Source of the DNA: Hydrogenophaga sp.
GTDB taxonomy: Bacteria > Pseudomonadota > Gammaproteobacteria > Burkholderiales > Burkholderiaceae_C
Direction: 5' to 3'
Assembly (NCBI RefSeq): GCF_030373225.1
Contig: NZ_JAUCZG010000006.1
Span: 62,001 to 126,000 of the forward strand
DNA: 64,000 nucleotides
Position numbers and translations under genes: made by a program. The notes under the pieces are model-generated. The model had not been told where the DNA came from, searched no databases, and was given only the letters and a program-made list of their open reading frames with translations. This document shows positions 17,189-26,453 of this stretch, one piece after another. The number at the start of each line of letters is the position of its first letter. Positions within the stretch are counted from its first letter, which is position 1.

Positions 17189-18790
17189 ATGCGAGCCTCC
17201 GCCTTCTCCGCCCACGCCAGCCGCCAGATCTTCTGGTGGACCTTCGCCATCACCCTGGCTCTGAAGATCGTCATCGCAGCGGGCTTTCCGTTCACCGGTG
17301 ACGAAGCCTTCTTCTACCAGTGGGGCGTGTTCCCGGCCTGGGGCTACTCCGACCATCCGCCGATGGTGGGATGGTTGCTGGCGTTGCTGCGCCAGATCAG
17401 CGACCACCCGCTGGCGCTGCGCAGCTTCACGCTGTTGGTCACGAGCGTGATCGCGCTGGGCATCGTCGATGTGTTGCGCCGCCTCCTGCCCGACGAGCGC
17501 GAATCCAGCGCCTGGCTGGCGGGCGCGGTGTACCTGGCCATGCCGTGGAGCTGGATGTTCGTTCTGGTGACCACCGACACGCCACTGATCTTCTTCATGG
17601 CGCTGTCGGCCTGGGCCTACCTGCGGGCCGACACGAGTGCTGCGCGCAGCGTGCCCTGGTATGCGCTGGCCGGCCTGTTTCTGGGTCTGGCGTTCCTCTC
17701 CAAGTACTTCGCGGCGCTGCTGGGCTTCGCCTATGCGGCGCATTGCCTGGGCTGGCGGCGCGAGCGCTGGTGGGCGCCGTTCCTGATCTTTGCACTGGCC
17801 CTGCCCTCGATTGTGATCAATGTGGCCTTCAACGCCACCCACGGCTGGACCAACGTGATGTTCAACTTGTTCAACCGCAACGAAGCGTCGGCCTGGTCGC
17901 TCAAGACCTTCGCCACCTACGCCGCGATGGCGGTCTATCTGTTCACGCCCTGGCTGCTGTGGCGCGCGGCGGCGGCCCGTCCGGCACCCGGCACCTCGGC
18001 CGCCACGCGCACGACGCTGGCGGTGCTCTGGCTCTTTCCCGTGGTGGTGTTCGCGCTGCTGAGCACGCGCCGCACCATCGGCCTGCACTGGGTGCTGGGC
18101 TTCGTGCCGCTGTTCGTGGTCTGGGCCGGCCTTCGGCTCGAGGCACGGCCGCTGCGCAGGGCACTGGCCTGGACGGTGGCGCTGTCCGCGCCGCACTTGC
18201 TGGTGGTGGCGGCCATCGCCTGGGCACCGCTGGCCTGGTGGCAACCCTTCAAGATTCACGATCGCGCGGTGTTCCTGCGCGAAACACCCGCGGTGGTGGC
18301 CGAGCTGAGGCGCGACCTGCCGCCGGGCGCCACGCTCATGGCGCGCACCTACAACCCGGCCGGCATGCTGGCGTTTCACCACGGCGCCTACATTCCGGTG
18401 TTCGGCGTGGGCCGCCACCACGCCCGTCAGGACGACCAGATCGTGGATTTCCGGCGCTACGACGGCCAGCCAATCCGGGTGTTTCTCTACGACGAACCGG
18501 TGCTCGCCGAGTTCGAGCCTTTCTTCGAGCGCGTGAGCGTCAAGCGTTTCGAGGTGCAGGGTGTGCCGTTCTTCGCGGTGGATGGGGTGGGGTTCCGTTT
18601 CCAGGCCTACCGCGACGGGGTGCTGGCCGCGGTGGCGCGGGAATTCCACGACGTGCCGGCGTGGTTGCCGTTGCTCGGCAGCCCGTTCTGTGAACGCTAC
18701 GGTTTTGTTTCCTGCTCCCCTTCCCGCCTGGACCCGCCCGCTCAGGAAGAAAAAGGGACGCGCGCGGCCACGGCGCACATCAATTCATAG
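17189..18790 (+). CDS. ArnT-like glycosyltransferase family 39 protein
   Basis: A 533-aa GT-C membrane enzyme that takes sugar from a polyprenyl phosphate on the periplasmic side. The first loop has the catalytic acidic pair in [12 protein letters not shown], followed by [14 protein letters not shown]. About 10-12 helices run to residue 365, then a periplasmic domain of about 160 residues. It is the last gene of the HAD-UbiA operon, so its donor is probably that lipid-linked sugar; the acceptor (lipid A, protein or polymer) is open. Its last 49 bp overlap the end of alr on the other strand. Confidence 0.82.
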   Translation: MRASAFSAHASRQIFWWTFAITLALKIVIAAGFPFTGDEAFFYQWGVFPAWGYSDHPPMVGWLLALLRQISDHPLALRSFTLLVTSVIALGIVDVLRRLLPDERESSAWLAGAVYLAMPWSWMFVLVTTDTPLIFFMALSAWAYLRADTSAARSVPWYALAGLFLGLAFLSKYFAALLGFAYAAHCLGWRRERWWAPFLIFALALPSIVINVAFNATHGWTNVMFNLFNRNEASAWSLKTFATYAAMAVYLFTPWLLWRAAAARPAPGTSAATRTTLAVLWLFPVVVFALLSTRRTIGLHWVLGFVPLFVVWAGLRLEARPLRRALAWTVALSAPHLLVVAAIAWAPLAWWQPFKIHDRAVFLRETPAVVAELRRDLPPGATLMARTYNPAGMLAFHHGAYIPVFGVGRHHARQDDQIVDFRRYDGQPIRVFLYDEPVLAEFEPFFERVSVKRFEVQGVPFFAVDGVGFRFQAYRDGVLAAVAREFHDVPAWLPLLGSPFCERYGFVSCSPSRLDPPAQEEKGTRAATAHINS

Positions 18791-19854
18791 CCAATCGTCC
18801 CGGCCGCCGCCGCAACCTCGTCAACCGGCAGCACCGTCGCGGCCGAAGACCGGCCCCACAGGACCACCTCCGATCCGATGCCGGCGCCGTCCTGGCCGGA
18901 CAGGTCCACGGTGACCATGTCCATGCTCACCCGTCCCACCAAGCGCGTGCGAACCCCGTTCACCAGCACCGGCGTGCCGTTCGGGGCGTGGCGAGGATAG
19001 CCATCGGCGTAGCCGCAGGCCACCACGCCGATGCGCATGGCCTTGTCCGCCGTGAAGGTGGAGCCATAGCCCACGGTGTCGCCCGGCTGCAGGCTCTGCA
19101 CGCCGATGATGCGGCTCGCCAGGGTCATGGCCGGCTGCAGGTTCCAGTCGGCGGCCGAGCGCGCGGGAAAGTCGGGCGCACTGCCGTACAGCGCGATGCC
19201 CTCGCGAACCCAGTCGGCGGCGAGGGTGCTCACGCCCTCGCCGCGCAGGGCCTCGCCCGGATGGCGCAGCAGGGCGGCGCTGTTGCACAGGGTGCGCTCG
19301 CCCGGCAGGTCGGCCGTGGCGGCCTCGAAGGCGGCCACCTGGTGGGCGATGCCGCGCGGGCCGTCCGCGTCGCTGAAGTGCGTCATCAGCGAGATCTCGT
19401 CGACCTGGGGCAGGGCATTGAGTCGCGCCCAGGCGCTGCGGAATGCGTTGGGCGTGAAGCCCAGTCGGTTCATGCCGCTGTTGAGCTTGAGGAACACGCG
19501 GTGCGGCGCCAGTGTCTTGTGCGCAGCGAGCCAGTCGATCTGCTCGGTGCAGTGCACCGTGTGCCACAGGTGCAGGCGCGAGCACAGCTCGAGGTCGCGG
19601 GGCTCGAACACGCCTTCCAGCAGCAGGATGGGGCCGCGCCAGTCCAGTGCGCGGATCCGTTCGGCTTCGGCCAGATCCAGCAGGGCGAACCCGTCGGCCG
19701 AACGCAGCGCGTCGAAGCAGCGCTCGATGCCATGACCGTACGCATTGGCCTTGACCACCGCCCAGACGAGCGCGTCGGGTGCGCACTCGCGGGCGCGTTG
19801 CAGGTTGTGACGCAGGGCGTCGGTGTGGACGGTGGCAAGGATGGGGCGGGGCAT
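18742..19854 (-). CDS. alr: alanine racemase
   Basis: A 370-aa PLP enzyme that makes D-alanine for peptidoglycan. The PLP lysine is in [10 protein letters not shown] near residue 35, and the catalytic tyrosine is in [16 protein letters not shown] is also present near the end of the barrel and C-terminal domain junction. I start at [17 protein letters not shown]; an ATG 27 bp upstream (19881) is possible. Its 3' end overlaps the glycosyltransferase gene by 49 bp. It is divergent from lplT, a pairing I recall from related genomes. Confidence 0.92.
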   Translation of the reverse strand: MPRPILATVHTDALRHNLQRARECAPDALVWAVVKANAYGHGIERCFDALRSADGFALLDLAEAERIRALDWRGPILLLEGVFEPRDLELCSRLHLWHTVHCTEQIDWLAAHKTLAPHRVFLKLNSGMNRLGFTPNAFRSAWARLNALPQVDEISLMTHFSDADGPRGIAHQVAAFEAATADLPGERTLCNSAALLRHPGEALRGEGVSTLAADWVREGIALYGSAPDFPARSAADWNLQPAMTLASRIIGVQSLQPGDTVGYGSTFTADKAMRIGVVACGYADGYPRHAPNGTPVLVNGVRTRLVGRVSMDMVTVDLSGQDGAGIGSEVVLWGRSSAATVLPVDEVAAAAGTIGYELMCAVAARVPFSS

Positions 19855-19939
19855 GGAGCAGGCGGGTGTGAGGCCGGTCATCGGGGGGCGCTGCGCGCGT
19901 GGTCAACGCGGGTGAATTCGAGGTCGTTTCAGGGTGGCG

Positions 19940-19948
19940 TGCTATAAC
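19940..19948 (+). promoter_or_regulatory. extended -10 promoter of lplT
   Basis: TGC-TATAAC is an extended -10 element in the divergent gap between alr and lplT, about 100 bp before the lplT start. No clear -35 is needed for this promoter type. Confidence 0.45.
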
Positions 19949-20050
19949 CCCGCATCCCCTGGAGACCCCCGTCAACTGTCGCATAAAAAAGCCGCTGCGA
20001 CCCGCTCAGCCCCGCTCCGCTGAGGCCACCCGGCGCTCAAAATCATCGCC

Positions 20051-21334
20051 ATGAAGCGCGGCTTCTACACCATCATGACGGCGCAGTTCTTCAGCTCGCT
20101 GGCGGACAACGCGCTGTTTGTGGCTGCGATCGAACTGCTGCGCACCCGCGGCGCGCCCGAGTGGCAAAGCGCGGCCCTCGTCCCCCTGTTTGCCCTGTTC
20201 TACGTGGTGCTGGCACCCTTCGTGGGCGCCTTCGCCGATGCGCGCCCCAAAGGCCAGGTCATGTTCATCAGCAACGCCATCAAGGTGGTGGGCTGCCTGC
20301 TGATGCTCACCGGTGTGCACCCGTTGCTGGCCTACACGCTGGTGGGCCTGGGCGCGGCGGCCTATTCGCCAGCCAAGTACGGCATCCTCACCGAGCTGTT
20401 GCCGCCGTCCCAGCTGGTCAAGGCCAACGGCTGGATCGAAGGGCTGACCATCGCCTCGATCATCCTGGGCGTGCTGCTCGGCGGCCAGCTGGTGAGCCCG
20501 TGGGTGTCGGCCCACTTGCTGGCGATCGACCTGCCGGGCCTTCATACCGGCATCCACCACCCCGCCCAGGCCGCGGTGGCCGCGCTGATGCTGGTCTACA
20601 TGCTGGCGGCCTGGTTCAACACCCGCATCCCGCTCACCGGCGTGACCCCCCGCCCCATGCCCCGCAACCCATGGGCCTTGCTGCCCGATTTCTGGCGCTG
20701 CAACAGCCGCCTGTGGCGCGACCGGCTGGGCCAGATTTCCCTGGCGACCACCACGCTGTTCTGGGGTGTGTCGGGCAACCTTCGCTACATCGTGCTGGCC
20801 TGGGCCGGCGCGGCGCTGGGGTATGGCACCACGCAGGCGTCGTCGCTGGTGGGGGTGGTGGCGCTCGGTACGGCGGTGGGGGCGGTGGTGGCCTCCATGC
20901 GCATGCGGCTGGACCAGGCCACGCGCGTGATGCCCCTGGGCATCGCCATGGGGGTGCTGGTGATCCTCATGAATTTCATCGACAACGTGTGGGTGGCCGC
21001 ACCGTTTCTGGTTCTGCTGGGTGGCCTGGGCGGTTTTCTGGTGGTGCCGATGAACGCCCTGCTGCAGCACCGTGGGCACAACCTCATGGGCGCCGGACGT
21101 TCGATCGCGGTGCAGAACTTCAACGAGCAGGCCTGCATCCTGTTCCTCGGTGCGCTCTACAGCGCCTCCACCGCTGCAGGCTGGTCGGCTTTCACCGCCA
21201 TCACCGCCTTTGGCGTGTTGGTGGCGGGCTTCATGGCCGTGATCGCACTGTGGCACCGCCACAACCAGCGGGCCCATCCACACGAGCTCGATCGTTTGCT
21301 GGAAATCGCGCGCCGCGACGACCTTCACGGGTGA
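20051..21334 (+). CDS. lplT: lysophospholipid transporter LplT
   Basis: A 427-aa major-facilitator protein with about 12 helices that moves lysophospholipids across the inner membrane for re-acylation. The opening MKRGFYTIMTAQFFSSLADN, the segments FADARPKGQVMFISNAIKVV and AAYSPAKYGILTELLPPSQL, and the length all fit LplT. In enterobacteria it sits beside aas, the acyltransferase partner; here no aas is adjacent, and alr is divergent instead. Confidence 0.9.
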   Translation: MKRGFYTIMTAQFFSSLADNALFVAAIELLRTRGAPEWQSAALVPLFALFYVVLAPFVGAFADARPKGQVMFISNAIKVVGCLLMLTGVHPLLAYTLVGLGAAAYSPAKYGILTELLPPSQLVKANGWIEGLTIASIILGVLLGGQLVSPWVSAHLLAIDLPGLHTGIHHPAQAAVAALMLVYMLAAWFNTRIPLTGVTPRPMPRNPWALLPDFWRCNSRLWRDRLGQISLATTTLFWGVSGNLRYIVLAWAGAALGYGTTQASSLVGVVALGTAVGAVVASMRMRLDQATRVMPLGIAMGVLVILMNFIDNVWVAAPFLVLLGGLGGFLVVPMNALLQHRGHNLMGAGRSIAVQNFNEQACILFLGALYSASTAAGWSAFTAITAFGVLVAGFMAVIALWHRHNQRAHPHELDRLLEIARRDDLHG

Positions 21335-21412
21335 AACGACCCACCTTTGCGCCGCCAACGCGGTGTTCGGAATTTGCGCTGCTTCGCGCGTTTCGGGTCG
21401 CGCCCCGGAAGG

Positions 21413-22597
21413 TCAAAAGCCCACGTTGGTTGGCGCGAAGCCGTCAAGGCTCACGAGCCGGTGTTGCGCCAGCACCTTGTACAGATCACTCTCGCTGACC
21501 GAGCGCGACAGGTAGGCGTCGCTGCCGGCCAGCCCGGCTTTCATGCGGTCCATGCTGCCGGCCGTTGGCGCGAACATGATCACCACCGGCGCCCCCTTGG
21601 GGCCCTTGGTCTGTTTGGCCGAGCGGCAGATCTGGTTGGCATCGGGGTCGCCCTTGAGCCGGTCGATCACCACCAGCCGGTAATGGTTGGCCTTGAGCAT
21701 CACCAGGGACTGCGTCGCCTCGCGCGACCAGTCGATCGTCAATCCATAGCGCTTGAAGCGCTTGAGCAGGATGCGGCCTTCCACCAGGCTCTCGGCCACG
21801 AGCAGCATGTCACCGCGCGCCACCTCGGGCACCGCTGTCTTGTCGGTGCTGATCCTGGAGCGCGGCGCGCGGGTGGCGCGCGGCGCGGGCGGTGAAGGCA
21901 GGTCGTCCAGACCGCCGAAGTCGGTCAATCGCATCGTGCCCTGTCGTGCGCCGGCCGCGGCGGGACGCTGTGGCAGCGGGGTGGCCGCCAGCGTGCGTTC
22001 TTCACCGCGTTCCATCGGGCGTGTGGCCGGAAATTCGGTGTCCGCGGCACGGCGACGACGCGCGCTCACCGCCGGAGCCATCGGTCTGGACTCTTCCTCG
22101 GGGGACTGGGTGGCCGAAAAACTGCGGTCTGCGCCGGCGCTGGCAGCCACCGGCGGCAGGTGATCGGGCGCAGCAAGCCGGCCGCTGGCCAGGCGCATGC
22201 TGGCTTCAAGGCCCTGCAACTGGGAGTTCTGGTAGGGCTGGCTGACCGCCGCACCGCCCGCAGGCGTGCGCTGTGCCGCTGCCGCGGGCCGCACACCGAC
22301 GATGGCATCGAGCGCGTTGAGAACCGAAACCAGCTTGACCGGCTTGCGTTGCAAGGGCCAACCGGTGCCGCCGTCGGACTGGCCCACCAGCAGGATCTTG
22401 CCGGGCAGTTCTGCGTACTGCACCAGATGCAGCGCCTGGGTGTTGTCGGCATTGACCACCAGGATCTGCGCATCCATGACCTCGTCCTGCACGACATAGC
22501 TGGGGGGGCGGCGCGCAGCCATCCGGAAAAACGACTCGAATGTGGCCGATTCGGCTTGCGTGAAGCCCACCAACGCCACCGAATATGCTGCCACCAT
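21413..22597 (-). CDS. response regulator-like protein with two receiver-like domains
   Basis: A 394-aa protein. Residues 1-105 resemble a receiver fold without a clear phosphorylation site (VVNADNTQALHLVQYAELPG, then KILLVGQSDGGTGWPLQRKP). Residues 106-265 are low-complexity and rich in Ala, Arg and Pro. Residues 275-385 form a second receiver: DMLLVAESLVEGRILLKRF, then LVVIDRLKGDPDANQI with the Asp kept, while the usual switch Lys is Arg in DAYLSRSVSE. No output domain and no kinase neighbour are visible. It may act as a scaffold or a phosphate sink. Confidence 0.7.
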   Translation of the reverse strand: MVAAYSVALVGFTQAESATFESFFRMAARRPPSYVVQDEVMDAQILVVNADNTQALHLVQYAELPGKILLVGQSDGGTGWPLQRKPVKLVSVLNALDAIVGVRPAAAAQRTPAGGAAVSQPYQNSQLQGLEASMRLASGRLAAPDHLPPVAASAGADRSFSATQSPEEESRPMAPAVSARRRRAADTEFPATRPMERGEERTLAATPLPQRPAAAGARQGTMRLTDFGGLDDLPSPPAPRATRAPRSRISTDKTAVPEVARGDMLLVAESLVEGRILLKRFKRYGLTIDWSREATQSLVMLKANHYRLVVIDRLKGDPDANQICRSAKQTKGPKGAPVVIMFAPTAGSMDRMKAGLAGSDAYLSRSVSESDLYKVLAQHRLVSLDGFAPTNVGF

Positions 22598-22777
22598 CGA
22601 TTTGCCCCGCCCGCTGAAACTTTGGTTGATGTCGCAAGACCTTGACGAGTATGCCTTTTCTGGAAAGGAATACGCTGTCTCCCGGATGCGTCGTCATTTG
22701 AAATACGACACCTGCCGTGCGGCACCGATCACGGATCGGGCCCTAACTTTCACGACCCCAGCCCTACGGAGCCCTGC

Positions 22778-23260
22778 ATGTCCAGCATTCACGATTTTGA
22801 AGCCTTGTCCATCGACGGACGACCGGTCTCGCTCGCGCAGTTCAAGGGCAAACCCTTGCTGATCGTCAACACCGCCAGTGCGTGCGGCTTCACGCCGCAG
22901 TTCGGCGGGCTGGAGAAGTTGCACCAGACCTACGCCGGGCGGGGGCTGGTGGTGCTGGGTTTTCCGTGCAACCAGTTCGGCAGCCAGGACCCGGGAAGCA
23001 ACGAGGAGATCGCCAGTTTCTGCCAACTCAACTACGGCGTGAGTTTTCCCATGATGGAGAAGATCGACGTCAACGGCGCGCAGGCCCATCCGCTGTACCA
23101 GTGGCTCACGGCCGAAGCGCCTGGCCTGCTGGGCAGCAAGGCGGTGAAGTGGAACTTCACCAAGTTTCTGGTCGGCAAGGACGGACGGGTGATCAAGCGC
23201 TACGCGCCACAGGACGCGCCCGAGAAGCTGGCGGCGGACATCGAGGCTGCCCTGGCCTGA
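22778..23260 (+). CDS. glutathione peroxidase
   Basis: A 160-aa thiol peroxidase that reduces hydrogen peroxide and lipid peroxides with glutathione or thioredoxin. The catalytic tetrad is visible: Cys in NTASACGFTPQF, Gln in GFPCNQFGSQDPG, and Trp-Asn in VKWNFTKFLVG. The active site is Cys, not selenocysteine, and the length is normal for bacterial BtuE/Gpo. It is a single gene with a convergent corA ending 9 bp away. Confidence 0.92.
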   Translation: MSSIHDFEALSIDGRPVSLAQFKGKPLLIVNTASACGFTPQFGGLEKLHQTYAGRGLVVLGFPCNQFGSQDPGSNEEIASFCQLNYGVSFPMMEKIDVNGAQAHPLYQWLTAEAPGLLGSKAVKWNFTKFLVGKDGRVIKRYAPQDAPEKLAADIEAALA

Positions 23261-23269
23261 ACCGGTTGG

Positions 23270-24256
23270 CTATCGCAGCCAGCCGCGCTTGCGGAAATAC
23301 AGCATGGGTCCCACGGCCGAGAGCACCATGAGCGTCAGCGCCAGCGGGTAGCCGTACTGCCACTGCAGCTCGGGCATGAAGGCGAAGTTCATGCCGTAGC
23401 TGCTCGCCACCAGCGTCGGAGGCAGCAGCGAGACGCTGGCCACCGAGAAGATCTTGATGATCTTGTTCTGGTTGATGTTGATGAAACCCACCGTGGCATC
23501 CATCAGGAAGTTGATCTTGTCGAACAGGAAGGCCGTGTGGCTGTCGAGCGAGTCCAGGTCGCGCAGGATCTGGCGCGCGTCTTCGAACTGCTCGGCACTC
23601 AGCAGGCGGCTGCGCATCATGAAGCTGACCGCCCGGCGCGTGTCCATCACATTGCGGCGGATGCGGCCCGACATGTCCTCGTGCCGCGCGATCGCAGAGA
23701 GCGCTTCGCTGAGCAGGTTGTCCGATGCATTGCTGTTGAGCACTTTCTTGCTCACCGTCTCGATTTCGTCGTAGATGTCTTCCAGGGTGTCGGCGCAGTA
23801 TTCGGCGTCGGCGTCGAACAACATCAGCAGCACGTCCTTGGCGTCCTCGATCAGACCCGGCATGCGCCGTGCGCGCATGCGCAGCAGGCGGAACACCGGC
23901 ACGTCCTCGTCGTGAATCGAGAACAGCACACCCTGGCTCTTGAGCGTGGCGTTGTGCTCGTTGAGGATGAAGGCCACTCGCACCGCGCGCGGGTCGTCTT
24001 CGTCGTCGATCAGGAAGTCGGAGCGCACGTGCAGCTCGCCGTTGTCTTCTTCGAAGAACCGCGCGGACTCCTCGATGTCCTCGTCCATGGCGTCTTCGGG
24101 GATCGACAGGCCGAAATGCTGTTTGACCCAGCGGCGTTCCTCGGGTGTGGGGTCTTCGAGGTCGACCCAGATCGGCTTGAACTGCGCCAGTTCTTCGAGC
24201 GATTCGATCTCTTCCTGGAAGAGGCGGCCATTGGCCAGTGTGAACACGTTGAGCAT
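23270..24256 (-). CDS. corA: magnesium/cobalt transporter CorA
   Basis: A 328-aa pentameric Mg2+ channel. The long cytoplasmic N-terminal domain (residues 1-265) is very acidic (MDEDIEESARFFEEDNGELH), as expected for Mg2+ sensing. It is followed by two C-terminal helices with the signature YGMNF before the loop (YGMNFAFMPEL) and a basic tail KRGWLR. It is preceded by an unusual leader with a short peptide frame (24379-24435) and a long hairpin (24326-24411), which suggests control by transcription elongation or translation. Confidence 0.93.
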   Translation of the reverse strand: MLNVFTLANGRLFQEEIESLEELAQFKPIWVDLEDPTPEERRWVKQHFGLSIPEDAMDEDIEESARFFEEDNGELHVRSDFLIDDEDDPRAVRVAFILNEHNATLKSQGVLFSIHDEDVPVFRLLRMRARRMPGLIEDAKDVLLMLFDADAEYCADTLEDIYDEIETVSKKVLNSNASDNLLSEALSAIARHEDMSGRIRRNVMDTRRAVSFMMRSRLLSAEQFEDARQILRDLDSLDSHTAFLFDKINFLMDATVGFININQNKIIKIFSVASVSLLPPTLVASSYGMNFAFMPELQWQYGYPLALTLMVLSAVGPMLYFRKRGWLR

Positions 24257-24325
24257 GGAGCGCTCCCGGCGAAGTCTGCTGTCTGAAAGAACCGGGCCGC
24301 GCTGGCGGACCCGAGGGCGGGTAAG

Positions 24326-24411
24326 GTGCTTTCAGTCAGCCGACCGCCTGATGCAGGCCGCCGCGATGCAGGCGGCGATCAGACGGCGGTGTCGCGCATG
24401 ACTGAAAGCAC
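24326..24411 (-). promoter_or_regulatory. long stem-loop in the corA leader
   Basis: GTGCTTTCAGTCA (24326-24338) and its exact complement (24399-24411) form a 13-bp basal stem. Inside, ACCGCC/GGCGGT and TGAT/ATCA extend it with a 3-base bulge, and GCCGCC/GGCGGC closes the top. It begins 70 bp upstream of the corA start on the minus-strand transcript and lacks a U-run, so it is not a simple terminator. The stop codon of the leader peptide lies within it, so a translating ribosome would open the outer stem. Confidence 0.65.
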
Positions 24412-24435
24412 GCGACTGGGGGGCGTGCTGTCCAT
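24379..24435 (-). CDS. corA leader peptide (18 codons)
   Basis: A short frame MDSTPPSRVLSVMRDTAV upstream of corA, with a strong Shine-Dalgarno, GGAGAG, 5 bases before its ATG. It starts 32 bp after the patatin stop and ends inside the corA leader hairpin. An early Asp and a Pro-Pro pair recall Mg2+-responsive leader peptides such as MgtL, where acidic and proline codons destabilise ribosomes at low Mg2+; Salmonella corA also has a leader ORF (corL). A possible -10 (CATAAT) overlaps the patatin stop. Expression is inferred, not shown. Confidence 0.5.
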   Translation of the reverse strand: MDSTPPSRVLSVMRDTAV

Positions 24436-24466
24436 GAAACTCTCCGGGGTTTGGGGGATCGCCGAA

Positions 24467-25714
24467 TTATGGCACTGCGGCTGTTTCCGAGAGCGGCGCA
24501 TGAGGCGCCATGAAGCGCACCAGTTCGTCCTTTCGGCGCCACGCGTCGTGTTCACCGAGTTCGATGAGCGCATGCACGAATCCCGGTTCGAACAGCAGGT
24601 AGCTGGCCAGCGAGGCCGCGCTGCCGGCCGCGCCGCGCGCGGTGTCGAGCGCCCCCAGCCCGGCCAGCGTGTTGCGGGTGGGCGCGGGCAACTCTCCGAT
24701 GTGCTTGTGCGCCAGTTCGTCGAGCGAAAAGCTGGGCTGGATGGCCAGCACATCGACCGGTCGGTAGGGCAGGGCCGCAGCCAGCGAGGGCGGCAGGCGT
24801 GACAGGGTCTGGCTCACGCGCTGGGCCTGTTCCACATCGGCCTGCAAGGTGTCGTGGAAAACGCTGGCCATGGCATGACCGGCGATGGTGCCGGCCGTGG
24901 GGTCGCCCGAGGCGCGAACCACCATGCCCGAGCGTTGCGGCTGGCCGACCCCGATCACCAGCACGCGCCGCGCGCCGAAGTGGATCGCCGGCGACAACGG
25001 CGAGAGCTGGCGCATGGAGCCGTCACCAAAATGCTCCTTGTGACCGTCGACCCACAGCGGCACCGCTGGAAACAGAAAGGGGATGGCGCTGGACGCCATC
25101 AGGTGTTCGATGGTCACGGGCTGGAAGTCCGCCCGGCGGCCGGGCCGGTGCCAGGGCTGCACCGGGTGTCCGGCCCGGGTCTGGCAGAACGTCCAGTGTT
25201 CGCCGCTGGTGTAGCTGGAAGCCGTCACGCCCAGCGCGTGGATCACATGCTGTTCCAGCGCCCGCTCCAGCCCCTGAAGGTTGATCGCGCGGTGCAGCGT
25301 GTCCACCAGCGGCAGCGTGTCGAGCAGGGCGCGGTGGCGCCGCACCTGTCGCGCCAGCGTCCAGCCCGCCGCCAGCCGGTTGGCACGCACCCAACCGGGG
25401 GCTTGCAACCGGTACACATGATCCGAGCGCAGACCCGTCCAGAACCTGGCCAGTTGCGGCAAGGCGGCCAGGCCTTGTTCCGCCACGCTGGCGAGATAGG
25501 CCGCGTTGAGGGCGCCGGCCGAGGTGCCGAACAACCATTGAAACGGGAAGGCCCGGCTGCCGGCCGGCTGCATGGTCGCCATCGCCTTGAGCACGCCGGC
25601 CTGGTAGGCGGTGCGCGCGCCGCCGCCCATCAGCACCAGTGCGCAGGCGTCGGGCGTCACCGCCTGTGAAGTGGGCGTCAGCACGTTGTGGGTGATGAGG
25701 GTGTCGAGAGACAT
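24467..25714 (-). CDS. patatin-like phospholipase family protein
   Basis: A 415-aa lipid acyl hydrolase. The glycine-rich oxyanion loop is [18 protein letters not shown] near residue 27, the nucleophile Ser is in [13 protein letters not shown], and the Asp of the Ser-Asp dyad is in [15 protein letters not shown]. No signal peptide is visible from the ATG for [10 protein letters not shown], so it probably acts in the cytoplasm or at the inner membrane. The frame is open for 64 codons upstream but Cys/Arg-rich and unlike coding sequence. corA follows after 210 bp on the same strand. Confidence 0.87.
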   Translation of the reverse strand: MSLDTLITHNVLTPTSQAVTPDACALVLMGGGARTAYQAGVLKAMATMQPAGSRAFPFQWLFGTSAGALNAAYLASVAEQGLAALPQLARFWTGLRSDHVYRLQAPGWVRANRLAAGWTLARQVRRHRALLDTLPLVDTLHRAINLQGLERALEQHVIHALGVTASSYTSGEHWTFCQTRAGHPVQPWHRPGRRADFQPVTIEHLMASSAIPFLFPAVPLWVDGHKEHFGDGSMRQLSPLSPAIHFGARRVLVIGVGQPQRSGMVVRASGDPTAGTIAGHAMASVFHDTLQADVEQAQRVSQTLSRLPPSLAAALPYRPVDVLAIQPSFSLDELAHKHIGELPAPTRNTLAGLGALDTARGAAGSAASLASYLLFEPGFVHALIELGEHDAWRRKDELVRFMAPHAPLSETAAVP

Positions 25715-25980
25715 GGGCGCTTCTGATCCGGGAAAGGGCACATCCTGCGGGGGGCGGTCACCAGCTGCACAGCATAGGCGATGCGATCCTGCGCTGCAGC
25801 ATCCTTGCGCCACACGCCTCACAAGGGTGCCATCCCGGACCGATCGCACGCATTGTTGCCCTTGCCGACTTGCGCCGCATGGCTTTCGTGGGCATAGTGG
25901 GATCAAGACATCCCAGTGGCCGTCGGGAGGTCTCGCCCCAGGCGGCTTGTCTCAACCCGGAGCAATATGGAGGCTCTTTC

Positions 25981-26310
25981 ATGAACCTGACGATCAGCGG
26001 TCACCACCTCGAGGTCACACCCGCCCTGCGCGGTTACGTCACCAGCAAACTTGAACGCATATCCCGACACTTCGACCAGGTGGTCGACATGAAGGTGCTG
26101 CTGACGGTGGACAACCTGAAGGAAAAGGACCTGCGACAAAAAGCGGAGTGCAACATCCACGTCAAGGGGCGCGACCTGTTCGCTGAAAGTGCCCACGCCG
26201 ATCTCTACGCTGCGGTGGACGAGCTGGCCGACAAGCTGGACCGGCAGGTATTGCGGTACAAGGACAAGACGCAAGACCATCACCACGACTCGGTCAAGCG
26301 TTTGATGTGA
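25981..26310 (+). CDS. hpf: ribosome hibernation promoting factor, short form
   Basis: A 109-aa ribosome-binding protein of the HPF/YfiA family, which dimerises or silences ribosomes in stationary phase. The sequence [20 protein letters not shown], the lysine-rich [19 protein letters not shown], and [20 protein letters not shown] are typical. GGAGG stands about 10 bases before the ATG. It heads the hpf-ptsN-hprK set; rpoN, which often precedes hpf, is not next to it here. A terminator separates it from ptsN. Confidence 0.93.
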   Translation: MNLTISGHHLEVTPALRGYVTSKLERISRHFDQVVDMKVLLTVDNLKEKDLRQKAECNIHVKGRDLFAESAHADLYAAVDELADKLDRQVLRYKDKTQDHHHDSVKRLM

Positions 26311-26317
26311 CGCATGT

Positions 26318-26335
26318 CACGGGTGAAAGCCCGTG
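26318..26335 (+). other. short hairpin after hpf
   Basis: CACGGG-TGAAAG-CCCGTG is a 6-bp stem 8 bp after the hpf stop and before the main terminator. It may protect the hpf 3' end or pause transcription. Confidence 0.35.
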
Positions 26336-26362
26336 GGCCGAAAGCCTATGCTGCGCTGCAGC

Positions 26363-26392
26363 AAGCCGCTTGGAATGTCAAGCGGCTTTTTT
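26363..26392 (+). terminator. intrinsic terminator after hpf
   Basis: AAGCCGCTT and AAGCGGCTT form a 9-bp stem with an 8-base loop, followed directly by a T-run to 26392. It lies 53 bp after hpf and would make ptsN depend on its own promoter; a CATAAT at 26427-26432 is a possible -10. Confidence 0.85.
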
Positions 26393-26453
26393 GTGCCATC
26401 AGTCTAGCCATCCCCGCTCAACTGGTCATAATTTGCGGTCCTAGAGGGCTCAC

